Shown here: positions 29,978 to 38,912 of the stretch, piece by piece
Layout: every line of letters begins with the position of its first letter
Position numbering within the stretch: position 1 is the stretch's first letter
Assembly: GCF_900188315.1 (NCBI RefSeq)
Contig: NZ_LT897781.1
Location: forward strand, 1,984,001 to 2,048,000
Reading direction: 5' to 3'
DNA length: 64,000 nucleotides
Source of the DNA: Marinobacter sp. es.042
GTDB lineage: Bacteria; Pseudomonadota; Gammaproteobacteria; Pseudomonadales; Oleiphilaceae
Made by a program: the position numbers and the translations under genes
The notes under the pieces: model-generated
Told to the model about the DNA's origin: nothing
Seen by the model: only the letters and a program-made list of their open reading frames with translations
Databases searched by the model: none

Positions 29978-30045
29978 TTATTTACTCTAACCTACGGTGA
30001 TTCGGCAAGAAAACTTTGCACCTCACCCACCGCTTTAACAGCTAA

Positions 30046-30313
30046 TTATACGAACGCGTTCGCATATCACCCGTTCGCAAAACTCCACTCAAACACGCTC
30101 AAGAAAAAACAAACTTCTTCTGTAAAAACAATATCTTGAGCACTAATCACCACGGCTACCGCCGGAGTTATACGCCCTATCCTGAGCCACTCCTGCTCCT
30201 GCCATGGGCGTATAACTCCGCCATTCCATTTCTAACTTCTCAACCCTATCAGATAGTTACCGTCATTTCTCACGTGATTTTTGGAGTTTTGCGAACGCGT
30301 TCGTATAACTCCA
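30046..30313. repeat. Nested palindromes at the right end of the cassette array
   Basis: Three related inverted-repeat structures. The outer arms are TTATACGAACGCGTTCGCA (30046-30064, followed after a 15-bp insertion by AAACTCCA) and its complement at 30282-30308. The inner arms are GGAGTTATACGCCC (30164-30177) and GGGCGTATAACTCC (30206-30219). The right outer arm, 30282-30313, is itself a near-palindrome centred on CGAACGCGTTCG. All share GGAGTTATACG-type ends. No gene is present from 30040 to 30481, a position where attI and intI would be expected. Confidence 0.75.
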
Positions 30314-30481
30314 ATATCTGGCGCCCCCCTGCACTACCCTCGCACCCACATACCTGAGATACTCATCTACACCCCACCCAACAGGATGTACCGGTCGTCC
30401 CCATGCACCGGGCGGTGGACAGGGTTGCTCCCCACTCGATAAGCGGAGCACAGGGAAACACACTGACAGGAGGTCACTCCC

Positions 30482-31507
30482 ATGAAACGCATTGCTGTCT
30501 GCTTTGATGGCACCTGGAACCGCCCGGAGGAAATCCTGGGTGAGGACTTTCCTACCAACGTTCTGAAATTTGCCCGTGCCATCCGGCCTACCGACGGTAA
30601 CGGGGTGGAACAGGTGGTGTTCTATGACTGGGGCATTGGCTCCTACCACGATTCACTTCGAGCCGGCGCCACCGGGTACGGGCTGGAGAAGAACGTGATG
30701 GACGGCTACCGGTTTCTGGTGCACAACTACGAGCCCGGCGACGAGATTTTCCTGTTCGGGTTCAGCCGCGGTGCCTACACGGCCCGCAGCCTCTGCGGGA
30801 TGATCAATAATTGCAGCATTCTGCGAAAAGAACACGGCAGCCGGATCGAGGAGGCCTTCAAGCTCTACAAAACCAAGAAACACAAGGCCAACGGCGACCA
30901 CTCCATGGCCTGGAAGGCGAAGTATTCGCTGGAGCAGCGCACGCCCATCCGGTTTGTCGGGGTGTGGGATACCGTGGGCGCCCTGGGCCTGCCGTTTACT
31001 TTTTTCGGCCTGATCAAGGATCGGGACCTGTTCTACGATTGCAAGATCGGCAGCAACATTCGCGTCGCCCGCCACGCCCTCTCGCTGGACGAGCATCGGG
31101 AGGATTTCGAACCCACGCTCTGGGAGCCCCGAGACGGCACCGATCTGGCTCAGGTGTGGTTTGCCGGGGTGCACTCGGACGTCGGCGGAGGTTACGAGCC
31201 AGACAAGCAGGGTCGCACACTGGCGGATATCCCCCTGCTGTGGTTGAAAGAAGAAGCGCAAAAACACGCCCTGGTGTTCAACGATTCCCTGCCCGCCGAA
31301 ACCCACGCCGACGCCGATCAGCACAATGAATACAAGGGCAAATACAAGCTGCTGGGCAAGCTGGTGCGCGAGATACCCCCGCCCGAGACCAACCGCACAT
31401 GGGTGCATCCCAGCGTGAAAGAGCGCTATGCCGGCGGCTACCGCAGCGAACCGATCGAGCAGTACAACAAGCTCCACGGCCAATGGCCACCGCTCTGGCC
31501 GAGATAA
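30482..31507 (+). CDS. DUF2235 (Tle1-like) alpha/beta hydrolase
   Basis: 341 residues. MKRIAVCFDGTWNRPEEILG is the typical DUF2235 start, the nucleophile elbow is GFSRG with Ser95, and HSDVGGGY holds the catalytic Asp and His region. The family includes type VI secretion phospholipases (Tle1), but free-standing copies of unknown substrate are common. A strong ribosome site AGGAGGT precedes the ATG. It is the first chromosomal gene right of the cassette array. No secretion signal. Confidence 0.88.
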   Translation: MKRIAVCFDGTWNRPEEILGEDFPTNVLKFARAIRPTDGNGVEQVVFYDWGIGSYHDSLRAGATGYGLEKNVMDGYRFLVHNYEPGDEIFLFGFSRGAYTARSLCGMINNCSILRKEHGSRIEEAFKLYKTKKHKANGDHSMAWKAKYSLEQRTPIRFVGVWDTVGALGLPFTFFGLIKDRDLFYDCKIGSNIRVARHALSLDEHREDFEPTLWEPRDGTDLAQVWFAGVHSDVGGGYEPDKQGRTLADIPLLWLKEEAQKHALVFNDSLPAETHADADQHNEYKGKYKLLGKLVREIPPPETNRTWVHPSVKERYAGGYRSEPIEQYNKLHGQWPPLWPR

Positions 31508-31604
31508 GCCCGCGCGTTATCGGCCTGGTTTTTGATAGACTCCGCAGCCACAGAGTGCCGTTCGATCTTGCCGGGCGGTTGTTCACCAATGAGGGCTGTA
31601 AGTT

Positions 31605-31937
31605 GTGAAGAGCTGGATTTTTCTGGGCGTTGCCATCGTAGCGGAAGTGATTGCCACCACCGGCCTGAAAGCCAGTGAAGGGTTTACGAGATTGTGGCCC
31701 AGCCTGCTGGTGATTGCCGGCTATACAATTGCCTTTTACTTCCTCTCGCTGACCCTGAAGGAAATTCCCGTGGGCGTGGCTTATGCCATCTGGGCGGGAA
31801 TGGGCGTTGTGCTGGTGGCACTTATCGGCTGGCTGATTTACGGGCAGGCTCTGGATGCCGCCACTGTGATTGGTATGGTCCTGATCATCACCGGTGTTGC
31901 AGTGATCAATCTGTTTTCCAAGTCAGTCGCTCATTAA
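31605..31937 (+). CDS. emrE: Small multidrug resistance (SMR) efflux protein
   Basis: 110 residues with four membrane helices. The SMR signature is present: [15 protein letters not shown] with the essential membrane-embedded glutamate at about residue 14, and [14 protein letters not shown] in helix 3. It works as an antiparallel dimer exchanging protons for quaternary ammonium cations. The start is a GTG at 31605. The gene stands alone downstream of the DUF2235 gene by 97 bp. Confidence 0.92.
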   Translation: MKSWIFLGVAIVAEVIATTGLKASEGFTRLWPSLLVIAGYTIAFYFLSLTLKEIPVGVAYAIWAGMGVVLVALIGWLIYGQALDAATVIGMVLIITGVAVINLFSKSVAH

Positions 31938-31961
31938 CCAGGCTATAAAACCGGAGCCCCC

Positions 31962-32687
31962 ATGCATCTCCCTTTCTGGCTGACTACTGCCCTGCTCTTT
32001 CCGGTACTGCTCTACCAGGGCAAGCAGGCGCGCCGAAAAACGCCCAGGCTGCCGGAGGCCGTGGGCGCTCCGTGCGGCCAATATGGTGAAGGCGAACCCG
32101 CGAGGCGAGTCCTGGTGATTGGCGAATCCACGGCGGCCGGCGTGGGTGTTGAAACCCATGATCAGGGCCTGGCCAGCCAATTGGCAAGGGAGATTCACGA
32201 GCGCACGGGCCAGACCATTGCCTGGCACACCTTCGGGGTCAACGGCATTCGGCTTGGGGCGTTGATTCACAAGCTGGAAACCGCCGAGTTGCCAGAGGCA
32301 GATGTGGTGCTGTTGAGCATGGGAGTGAACGACACCACGGGCTTCACGCCCCGCTTTCGTTTCCGCCGGCAGTTGCGGGCTTTGCGTCGGTTGCTGGCGC
32401 CGAGATATTCAGGGCCTATTCTGCTTCTGAGCGTGCCGCCGATGCATCTGTTCACGGCACTGCCTTCGCCGCTCCGGCACGTGATGGGGTGGCGGGCCCG
32501 GCAGCTGGATAACCTCTATATCCGTCTGGCGCGCCAGTTTCCTGAAGACTTCCGTTACGTGAACTACCCGGTGGTCACCGATCCTGAGCTTCTGGCCAGG
32601 GATGGCTATCACCCCGGCCAGAAGGGTTATCGGTATATTGCCGAGGCACTGGCATACAGGGTCAGCCCCACCAATCGGACAGGCTAA
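31962..32687 (+). CDS. SGNH/GDSL-type hydrolase
   Basis: 241 residues. An N-terminal hydrophobic stretch (MHLPFWLTTALLFPVLLYQG) probably anchors or exports it. SGNH blocks: VIGESTAAGVG (Ser in block I, GES replacing GDS), the Gly-containing region FGVNGIR, GVNDTTGF (block III Asn) and DGYHPGQKGY (block V Asp and His). An esterase or lipase; substrate unknown. Confidence 0.87.
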   Translation: MHLPFWLTTALLFPVLLYQGKQARRKTPRLPEAVGAPCGQYGEGEPARRVLVIGESTAAGVGVETHDQGLASQLAREIHERTGQTIAWHTFGVNGIRLGALIHKLETAELPEADVVLLSMGVNDTTGFTPRFRFRRQLRALRRLLAPRYSGPILLLSVPPMHLFTALPSPLRHVMGWRARQLDNLYIRLARQFPEDFRYVNYPVVTDPELLARDGYHPGQKGYRYIAEALAYRVSPTNRTG

Positions 32688-32702
32688 CCCTTCCTTCCCG
32701 CC

Positions 32703-34361
32703 TCAGGGCGCCAGCTTGCGTTTCAGTGCCTTGGACACCGACAGGGGCAGACTGGGCAGTGAGCGCAGCATCCACGGCAGTATCCGGCGTTTTACCCCGC
32801 TCAAGGATTCCGGGATCACGGCTTCAATGAGATGGGGGCCCGGCATTCTCTGGGCGTATTCCAGGGCTTTTGCCATTTCCTCAGCGGTGTGCACCCGCAC
32901 GCCGTGAACGCCCATGCCGTTGGCCATTTCCGCGAAGTTGATCACCGGGCCCCGCAGGTCCAGCTGGGATTTGGCTTTCTCTCCGGCTTCTTCGGCACCG
33001 ACCCGCTCCAGTTCGATATTGAGCACGGAGTAGGAGGCGTTGTTGAAAATAATGGAGGTGACGTTCAGTTGCTCCCGCGCCATGGTCCACAGAGCCTGGA
33101 TGGTGTACATGGCGGTGCCATCGCCGATCAGGGCGATAACCGGCCGGTCCGGACAGGCCACGGCGGCACCCACGGCATTGGGCAGGCCCTGGCCGATGGC
33201 GCCACCGGTGAGGGTGATCATGTCGTGGCGGGGCCCGCCGGCGGTCATCACTGAGAGCATCAGGCTGGAGGTGATGCCCTCATCGACGATGATGGCGTTC
33301 TCGGGCATTAGTTCGCCCACCGCTTTGCAGACTTTCTCGGCAGTCAGCTTGCCCCGTGGCCGGCCCGGTCGCTTCTCGGGCTGGAGCTTCGGCTGCGCCT
33401 GGCTGGCACCAAAGGCGTCATTGAGTTTGTTGAGGCTGGCCAGAATATCCTGGTCCGGGGCCGCCAGGGTGTGTACCTGGCAGGTATCCGGCACCAGGTA
33501 GCTCTTCTTGCCGGGATAGGCGAAGAAGGAAACCGGCGCCTTCGAATCCACCAGAATCAGTTGCTCTATATCGGTCAGCTGCACCGTGGCGAGCTCCGCC
33601 AGGTAGGCGATTCGTTCGATGTAAGGCAGGCCGGCACCCCGCTCCATGCGGGTGGGGAAGGTTTCCGCCAGCAGGGTGACGCCGCTGTGGGCGGCCAGTT
33701 TGGCGGCCGCCAGCATGCTGGGCTCTCGCAGGGAGTGGCCGCCCATCAACAGGGCGGTTTTCTTGCCGGAGCGGATGGCCTTGGCAATGGCCTCTACCGT
33801 GGCATCGTCTGCCGGCTCCGGTGTCGGCGGTGCCATGGGCGAGCTGGGCACACCGCCCTCGCCCCAGGACACATCGGCCGGCAGTATCAATGTGGCTACC
33901 TGCCCGGGCGCTGTGCGGGCAGCCGCGATGGCTTCGGCGGCATCCTGGCAGAGGGTTTCCGTGCTCTTGGCGGTGCGCACAAAACCCGGGGACACGTTGC
34001 GGGCTACGGTCTCGATATCCGACTGCAACTGGGCATCGTATTTCACGTGGTAGGTGGCGTGGTCGCCCACAATGTTCAGCACCGGCACCTTGCCCTTGCG
34101 GGCGTTGTGCAGGTTGGCCAGGCCGTTGCCCAGCCCGCAGCCCAGGTGCAACAGCGTGGCGGCAGGTTTGTCGGCCATGCGGGCATAGCCGTCGGCGGCG
34201 CCGGTGGCGACCCCTTCGAACAGGGCAAGCACCGCCCGCATTTTGGGCTCGTCATCCAGGGCGGCTACAAAATGCATCTCGCTGGTGCCGGGGTTGCTGA
34301 AGCAGACCTCAACGCCGGCATCCACCAGGGTTTTCATCAGGGCTTGAGCGCCGTTTGTCAT
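32703..34361 (-). CDS. Acetolactate-synthase-like ThDP-dependent enzyme
   Basis: 552 residues with the three-domain ThDP fold: PYR domain with catalytic Glu in ALFEGVATGAADGYAR, central domain, and PP domain with GDGTAMY ... FNN for ThDP and magnesium. It resembles proteins annotated as acetolactate synthase large subunit that occur without the regulatory ilvN subunit, so a catabolic 2-oxo acid decarboxylase or lyase is likelier than branched-chain synthesis. Downstream of the COG3573-type flavoprotein gene by 58 bp, likely co-transcribed. Confidence 0.82.
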   Translation of the reverse strand: MTNGAQALMKTLVDAGVEVCFSNPGTSEMHFVAALDDEPKMRAVLALFEGVATGAADGYARMADKPAATLLHLGCGLGNGLANLHNARKGKVPVLNIVGDHATYHVKYDAQLQSDIETVARNVSPGFVRTAKSTETLCQDAAEAIAAARTAPGQVATLILPADVSWGEGGVPSSPMAPPTPEPADDATVEAIAKAIRSGKKTALLMGGHSLREPSMLAAAKLAAHSGVTLLAETFPTRMERGAGLPYIERIAYLAELATVQLTDIEQLILVDSKAPVSFFAYPGKKSYLVPDTCQVHTLAAPDQDILASLNKLNDAFGASQAQPKLQPEKRPGRPRGKLTAEKVCKAVGELMPENAIIVDEGITSSLMLSVMTAGGPRHDMITLTGGAIGQGLPNAVGAAVACPDRPVIALIGDGTAMYTIQALWTMAREQLNVTSIIFNNASYSVLNIELERVGAEEAGEKAKSQLDLRGPVINFAEMANGMGVHGVRVHTAEEMAKALEYAQRMPGPHLIEAVIPESLSGVKRRILPWMLRSLPSLPLSVSKALKRKLAP

Positions 34362-34419
34362 TGTTGTTCTCCAAGCTTTCCGGGTTCGGGGTTTTGGTTA
34401 TGTGTTTTGCCCACAGGAT

Positions 34420-36033
34420 TCAGCCTCCGGCCACGATGGCGCGCACCGCCGCCCGGGCTGTCATGATGCAGCCGGGCAGGAAGGTGCCTTCCAGGGAACG
34501 TTTGCCGTTCGCGCCGCCGCCACCAAAGCCTGCCGCCTCGCCGACACAATAGAGGCCTTCAACCGGCTGCCCGTGGGCGCCCAGGACACGGCTCTGCAGG
34601 TCGGTTTGCAGGCCACCCAGACTTTTTCGGGTAATCAGTTGCATGCGAATGGCGATAAAAGGGCCAGCACCGGATTTCTGCAGCGGGGCCGGATTGCAGG
34701 TGCGCAGGCGGTCCGGCTTCCATTCCCGGGCATGCTGGATCATCCGGATCTGAGAGTCGTCGTGGAGGCTGGTGCCTGCCATGAAGTTGGCATCAAAGGC
34801 ATCCGCGGTGGCCTTGAGTGTTGCCGGGTTGATGTCGTTGGAACAGGTCAGCGCGTTCATCTTGCCGGCCAGATCCGTCAGGCTGTCCGCCACCAGGAAA
34901 TCCCGGCTTTCATGCTGCATCTGCCGAATCAGGGCGTGGTTGCCCAGCAACAGCTCTTTCACAAACTGGGGGAACTGTTTATCCCGGATGCGGGCATTAT
35001 GCTCGGCCCCCGAGATGGCAAATTCCTTGGCGGCGATGCGCCAGTTGAGCAGGTGCCAGGTCCAGGGCTTTTCCTGTTCGGCCACGCGCTGGCACAGCCA
35101 GTGGGTATCGAAGCCGGTAACCAGGGGTTCCGGGCCAATACGCTCACCCCGATGGTTCAGCCACAGGGCGGATTTGCAGGGTATGGTGGACAGGCCGTGG
35201 CCGGGAAAGTGGGGGTACGGATGTGGGAAGCCGGCCGCGTAATTCCACATTTCGCCGGCGTGGGTAATCCGGCCTCCGAGGGTGTCGGCCACCCAGTGAT
35301 GCATGCGGCCATCGGCATAGGGGTGGGCACCGTTCAACATGCGGGTGGGCTGTGGGCGATCCACCGGCCAGTTCGCGCGGCATTCCTTGTGGCTGCCGTT
35401 AATGCCACCAGTGGCCAGAACCACGGCCGACGCCGCGAAGCGGACTTCCTCACCCGTGGCCTCGTTGATGGCCAGGGCGCCGCTGACCTTTCCCGCTTCG
35501 TGGTCCAGTTCGGTAATGCGATGCTGGTGCAGCAGCGTGAGCTTGCCACTGGTGTTCTCCCGGTGCAGCGCCGTCATCAGGCAGCGGACCAGTTCCCGGG
35601 CGGTGCCCCACACCACATGGTACCGGGGCAAACGATTTCCATCGCCGAAACGGCCGCGCTCAACCCAGTTCACGGCGGGCAGGAACTTGATGCCTTCGTT
35701 GCTGAGCCAGTCGTAGACCTCGGAGCGCGAATGCTCCACGTAGTAACGGGCCCATTGCAGGGGCAATTCATCGTCGGGGGCCAGCTCGCCAAAGCTGAGC
35801 CAGTCTTCCAGGGCAATCTCCGGTGTGTCGGCAATCTTCATGCGTTTCTGCAGTGGCGTACCCACCAACATCATGCCGCCAAAGGCCCACAGCGCCAGGC
35901 CACCCATCCGTTCTTCCGTGTCCCGGTCTGCCAGGGTTACGGACTTGCCGGCGCGCAAGCCTTCCAGAGCGGCGACAATACCGGCCAGCCCGCCGCCGAC
36001 CACCAGAATGTCTGAGGAAATCACCTTGGCCAT
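34420..36033 (-). CDS. FAD-binding dehydrogenase, COG3573 / 3-ketosteroid-dehydrogenase-like
   Basis: 537 residues. The dinucleotide-binding motif is at the start: ISSDILVVGGGLAGIVAALE. Flavoprotein signatures near the end, YCVGEAAGFGGGG and GTFLPGCIMTARAAV, match fumarate-reductase/KstD-type enzymes. The substrate may be a steroid, terpenoid or other enone. Divergent from the AraC gene, which probably controls this operon. Confidence 0.85.
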   Translation of the reverse strand: MAKVISSDILVVGGGLAGIVAALEGLRAGKSVTLADRDTEERMGGLALWAFGGMMLVGTPLQKRMKIADTPEIALEDWLSFGELAPDDELPLQWARYYVEHSRSEVYDWLSNEGIKFLPAVNWVERGRFGDGNRLPRYHVVWGTARELVRCLMTALHRENTSGKLTLLHQHRITELDHEAGKVSGALAINEATGEEVRFAASAVVLATGGINGSHKECRANWPVDRPQPTRMLNGAHPYADGRMHHWVADTLGGRITHAGEMWNYAAGFPHPYPHFPGHGLSTIPCKSALWLNHRGERIGPEPLVTGFDTHWLCQRVAEQEKPWTWHLLNWRIAAKEFAISGAEHNARIRDKQFPQFVKELLLGNHALIRQMQHESRDFLVADSLTDLAGKMNALTCSNDINPATLKATADAFDANFMAGTSLHDDSQIRMIQHAREWKPDRLRTCNPAPLQKSGAGPFIAIRMQLITRKSLGGLQTDLQSRVLGAHGQPVEGLYCVGEAAGFGGGGANGKRSLEGTFLPGCIMTARAAVRAIVAGG

Positions 36034-36095
36034 ATCGCATCCGACCCGATTGCAATGAGTTGTCAGGTTTAAAGATATACCGGTACCATGGCTTT

Positions 36096-36137
36096 AAAAT
36101 TGACTTCAGAGGCCAACAAAATTGACGTTAGAGGCCA
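36096..36137. promoter_or_regulatory. 22-bp-period direct repeat, candidate AraC-type operator
   Basis: Two 20-base direct repeats at 36096-36115 and 36118-36137 (AAAATTGAC-TTC-AGAGGCCA and AAAATTGAC-GTT-AGAGGCCA, two differences), one about two helical turns after the other, between divergent genes. This is the geometry of AraC half-sites. The second repeat overlaps the proposed TTG start of the AraC gene. Confidence 0.6.
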
Positions 36138-37132
36138 CGGTTTCCATTGGCTGGGTTAACACCGTAATCGGTGCTGCCGAGAGGCTGTCTTTAAACGCCA
36201 ACCAACTGCTGGCAGAAGCCGGCATTCCGGAAGCCGCCTGCGAGCTGGAACGCTGGCCGATCGACGATATTACCCGGCTCTGGCACGCCGCCGAACGCTG
36301 CACCGGCGACCCGGGCTTTGGTTTGAAGGTGGGAGCGGAGTTCTCCCCGATGAGCATCAGTGGCGTGGGGTTTGCGCTGCAATCTGCGGCCACCCTGCGG
36401 GAGGCCATCGTGATGGTGCAGCGTTTCCAGCGGCTGATCTCCGATGGTGGGCGTTTCCAGATTGTTGCCGGCAACACAGCCACCTGGCTGGTCTACCACC
36501 CCAGACAAGGGCAGCTGGCCTTCAGCCCGCACCAGATAGAAGCGGTGCTGGCCTCAGTGGTGGGGTTCGGAAGCTGGGTTACCGGCACCCGGGTGCAACC
36601 ATCCCGGGTGCAGTTCAGCCAGCCCCGGTTAGGGCCGTTGGCCGGTTACCAGACTGTATTCAATTGCCCGGTGGAGTTCGAGCAGGCGTTCAGCGGTGTT
36701 CAGATCGACAATGCCGTTCTGGACCAGCCCCTGCCCCAGGCGGACCCCCAGCTTGCCCAGGTGCACGAACGCTACACCAATGCCCGCCTCGCCGCCCTCT
36801 CCATCAACAGTGCCTCAGTGCCGGAAATACGCAGATGGCTCACCGCTCGCATCGGACCGGTTCTGCCCCGCCGGGCAGACGCAGCCGAAGCCCTGGGCAT
36901 CAGCGAACGCAGCCTGGCCCGGCGGCTCCGGGAACGGGGCCAGACCTTTGATGGGCTGGTTGACGACGTACGCCGTGAAAAAGCCCTGCAGGCGGTCGCC
37001 GACTCCAGCGCTTCCCTACCTGAAATCGCCGAAGCGCTGGGGTTTGCCGAGGTAAGTACGTTTTACAGGGCTTTCCGACGCTGGACGGGCATGCCACCGG
37101 TGCGGTGGCGCAAGCAGCAGGTTTTGGTATGA
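36122..37132 (+). CDS. AraC family regulator with arabinose-binding-like N-terminal domain
   Basis: 336 residues. The N-terminal ~190 residues match the PF12625-type ligand domain (NANQLLAEAGIPEAACELER, GDPGFGLKVGAEFSPMSISG). The C-terminal HTH_18 domain contains ALGISERSLARRLRERGQTF and the second helix-turn-helix GFAEVSTFYRAFRRWTGMPP. The TTG start at 36122 is the longest reading; no better ATG is available. It probably activates the adjacent flavoprotein/ThDP operon. Confidence 0.85.
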   Translation: MTLEATVSIGWVNTVIGAAERLSLNANQLLAEAGIPEAACELERWPIDDITRLWHAAERCTGDPGFGLKVGAEFSPMSISGVGFALQSAATLREAIVMVQRFQRLISDGGRFQIVAGNTATWLVYHPRQGQLAFSPHQIEAVLASVVGFGSWVTGTRVQPSRVQFSQPRLGPLAGYQTVFNCPVEFEQAFSGVQIDNAVLDQPLPQADPQLAQVHERYTNARLAALSINSASVPEIRRWLTARIGPVLPRRADAAEALGISERSLARRLRERGQTFDGLVDDVRREKALQAVADSSASLPEIAEALGFAEVSTFYRAFRRWTGMPPVRWRKQQVLV

Positions 37133-37267
37133 CAACTGACTAACCTGCCGCACCAGCTAACCGACTTTGAGCAAATTGGGGTTGAGCAGCGACCAGGCAT
37201 CAAACGGTAATTTCAGGACGGTAAGCTGCTGTTATCGACCCTTACCGCAACATAATTGTAGCCAGCG

Positions 37268-38590
37268 CTACTGTGCACGCTTGCTCGCGTACATGGCCGC
37301 GTCGGCCTTGCTGAACAACAGCCGGGCGGTTTCACCATCCTCCGGATACACGGCCGAACCGATACTGCAGCAAACGCGAACCGTTTTGCCACCGATGGCA
37401 ACCGGCAAGCTCAAAATTTCGCGAATCTTGGCTATGGCATTCGCAACTGACTCACGCCCATGAACATCGGTGAGCAGAACAGTAAACTCATCACCGCCCA
37501 TCCGCGCAACGGTATCTGTCCCACGGGTGCAGTCCCTGAGCCTCTGGGCCATCTCGATCAACAGTTCATCGCCGGCTTCATGACCCAGCGTATCGTTAAT
37601 CTGCTTGAAGTCATTCACATCGAGGTACAGCAGCGCCAGCCGCCCCTCATTCCGGCTGGCTGATCGCAACGCGGTCTCCAGGCGATCGTAGAACAGGGAA
37701 CGATTGGTTAACCCGGTAAGCCCGTCGTGATGCGCCAGGAATCGGAGGTTTTCTTCCGAACGCTTTCGCTCCACAACCGTCGCAACCTGGGTTGCCACGA
37801 ACTCCAGAAGCGACTTGTCGGCCTCATCAAAAGACACGGCCGCCGTACTACGCTCAATTACCAGGACGCCCATGGTGGACTCGTGAAAAACCAGAGGCAC
37901 CCCCAGCCAGTTGGCAACCTCCGAGCCGGTTTTAGGGTGCATCCCCAAGCCAGGATGCGCCGGATTCCGCACTGCCATAGACGATTTTCGGGTGTGGATG
38001 ACGTCTTCAAGAGCCGATCCCGGGGCCACCTGCCAGTCGATCCAACTGGTCTTCGTGCGCCAGTCGGGTAAGCTGAGCCGACCGGAGTGCGACTGATTGA
38101 AGCCCAGGTAGAGGTCGGACTCGGGGAAAAGCTCACCAATAATTGAGTGGACACCGTCGCACAAACCGCGGAGCGTCTCTGCCTCATGGGCTGCTTCGGA
38201 GATCCGGTAGAGCGCGTTGCGGGTCTGGTCGCCCCGTCGCAATGCGGTGACATCCCGAGCCACCGCAATCCGGAGACGGTCTTCCTCAGACCAGCGAGCC
38301 GACCACAGGATATGCACGGCATGACCATCCCTGTGCAGGTAGCGATTTTCGAAGTCCGTGTGGGTGTGCCCACTCATTACCCTGCGCGCAGCAGCCAGCG
38401 TGCGCTCCTGGTCTTCCGGGTGAAGGTAGTTCAGCAGTGGCGTTCCGATCATTTCCGAAGGCGAGTAACCGAGCAACCGCTGGCACGCTTCGCTGACAAA
38501 AACGATCTGGCCAGACTCGTCCACCACGAAGATCGTGTCGAGTATGAGATTGACCAGCTTGGGATAGAGAGGGCTGAAATCTATGGTCAC
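37268..38590 (-). CDS. Diguanylate cyclase with PAS and GAF sensor domains
   Basis: 440 residues: PAS at about 1-125 (ILDTIFVVDESGQIVFVSEA), GAF at about 130-270, GGDEF at about 280-440. The active motif is canonical (ARMGGDEFTVLL) and HDGLTGLTNRSLF marks the domain start. It synthesises cyclic di-GMP. No EAL domain. An I-site RxxD is suggested by RLRDCTRGTD before the motif. The GTG start overlaps the stop of the upstream gene (GTGA). Confidence 0.93.
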   Translation of the reverse strand: MTIDFSPLYPKLVNLILDTIFVVDESGQIVFVSEACQRLLGYSPSEMIGTPLLNYLHPEDQERTLAAARRVMSGHTHTDFENRYLHRDGHAVHILWSARWSEEDRLRIAVARDVTALRRGDQTRNALYRISEAAHEAETLRGLCDGVHSIIGELFPESDLYLGFNQSHSGRLSLPDWRTKTSWIDWQVAPGSALEDVIHTRKSSMAVRNPAHPGLGMHPKTGSEVANWLGVPLVFHESTMGVLVIERSTAAVSFDEADKSLLEFVATQVATVVERKRSEENLRFLAHHDGLTGLTNRSLFYDRLETALRSASRNEGRLALLYLDVNDFKQINDTLGHEAGDELLIEMAQRLRDCTRGTDTVARMGGDEFTVLLTDVHGRESVANAIAKIREILSLPVAIGGKTVRVCCSIGSAVYPEDGETARLLFSKADAAMYASKRAQ

Positions 38591-38823
38591 ATCCCGTCTC
38601 CCTTTACGCCCAGGCGGTCCAGATAGAGATGAAGGTCCGCCTCGCTCATGTCCACATATTCCAGCACCCTGCCATACAGCATGGCGGTCGGGACATTGCG
38701 GCCCTTCAGCTCTTTCTGGGTTTCATGCAGGACGTAAAGAATGATTCTTTCAGTGCGCGTAAGGCCGTCTCTGGCGTCAGGGATCACTTCAAGGAGAGTG
38801 CGGGAGTAGTCTGAACCGGCCAT
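38587..38823 (-). CDS. Small helical protein coupled to the diguanylate cyclase
   Basis: 78 residues from ATG 38823 (MAGSDYSRTLLEVIPDARDG). It contains RTERIILYVLHETQKELKGR and LDRLGVKGDG. Mostly helical, no recognised domain. The 4-bp overlap with the cyclase gene suggests that it acts with that enzyme. Confidence 0.65.
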   Translation of the reverse strand: MAGSDYSRTLLEVIPDARDGLTRTERIILYVLHETQKELKGRNVPTAMLYGRVLEYVDMSEADLHLYLDRLGVKGDGM

Positions 38824-38912
38824 GATGTACCTGGTATGGAGCAATGGACCAGCACATAGTAGCAGGCTGGCAGCGAAGCCCCCAGTGGGGGTCGCTGCCT
38901 TTTACCGCCAAA

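Larger units (their letters stand above)
29608..30032 (-). repeat. SOS-box hairpin cassette, copy 3 (425 bp), attI-proximal
   Basis: Third copy, with attC 29608-29670 (cores ATTTAAC and GTTAAAC), body to 30032 and terminal core CTTTAAC at 30033-30039. This is the outermost right cassette, so in a normal integron it would be the first, next to attI. Its promoter would read leftward into the array. Confidence 0.9.

Noticed and set aside
27916..30032. Repeated units as a CRISPR array
   Set aside because: Units are 425 bp, not 25-40 bp, there are only three, and one pair is separated by other cassettes. No cas genes.
30040..30481. Integron integrase gene or remnant
   Set aside because: No frame on either strand resembles a tyrosine recombinase; only palindromes and the leader of the DUF2235 gene are present.
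33471..36015. Long plus-strand frames opposite the ThDP enzyme and flavoprotein genes
   Set aside because: They have no recognisable domain and mirror high-GC third-codon positions of the real genes.
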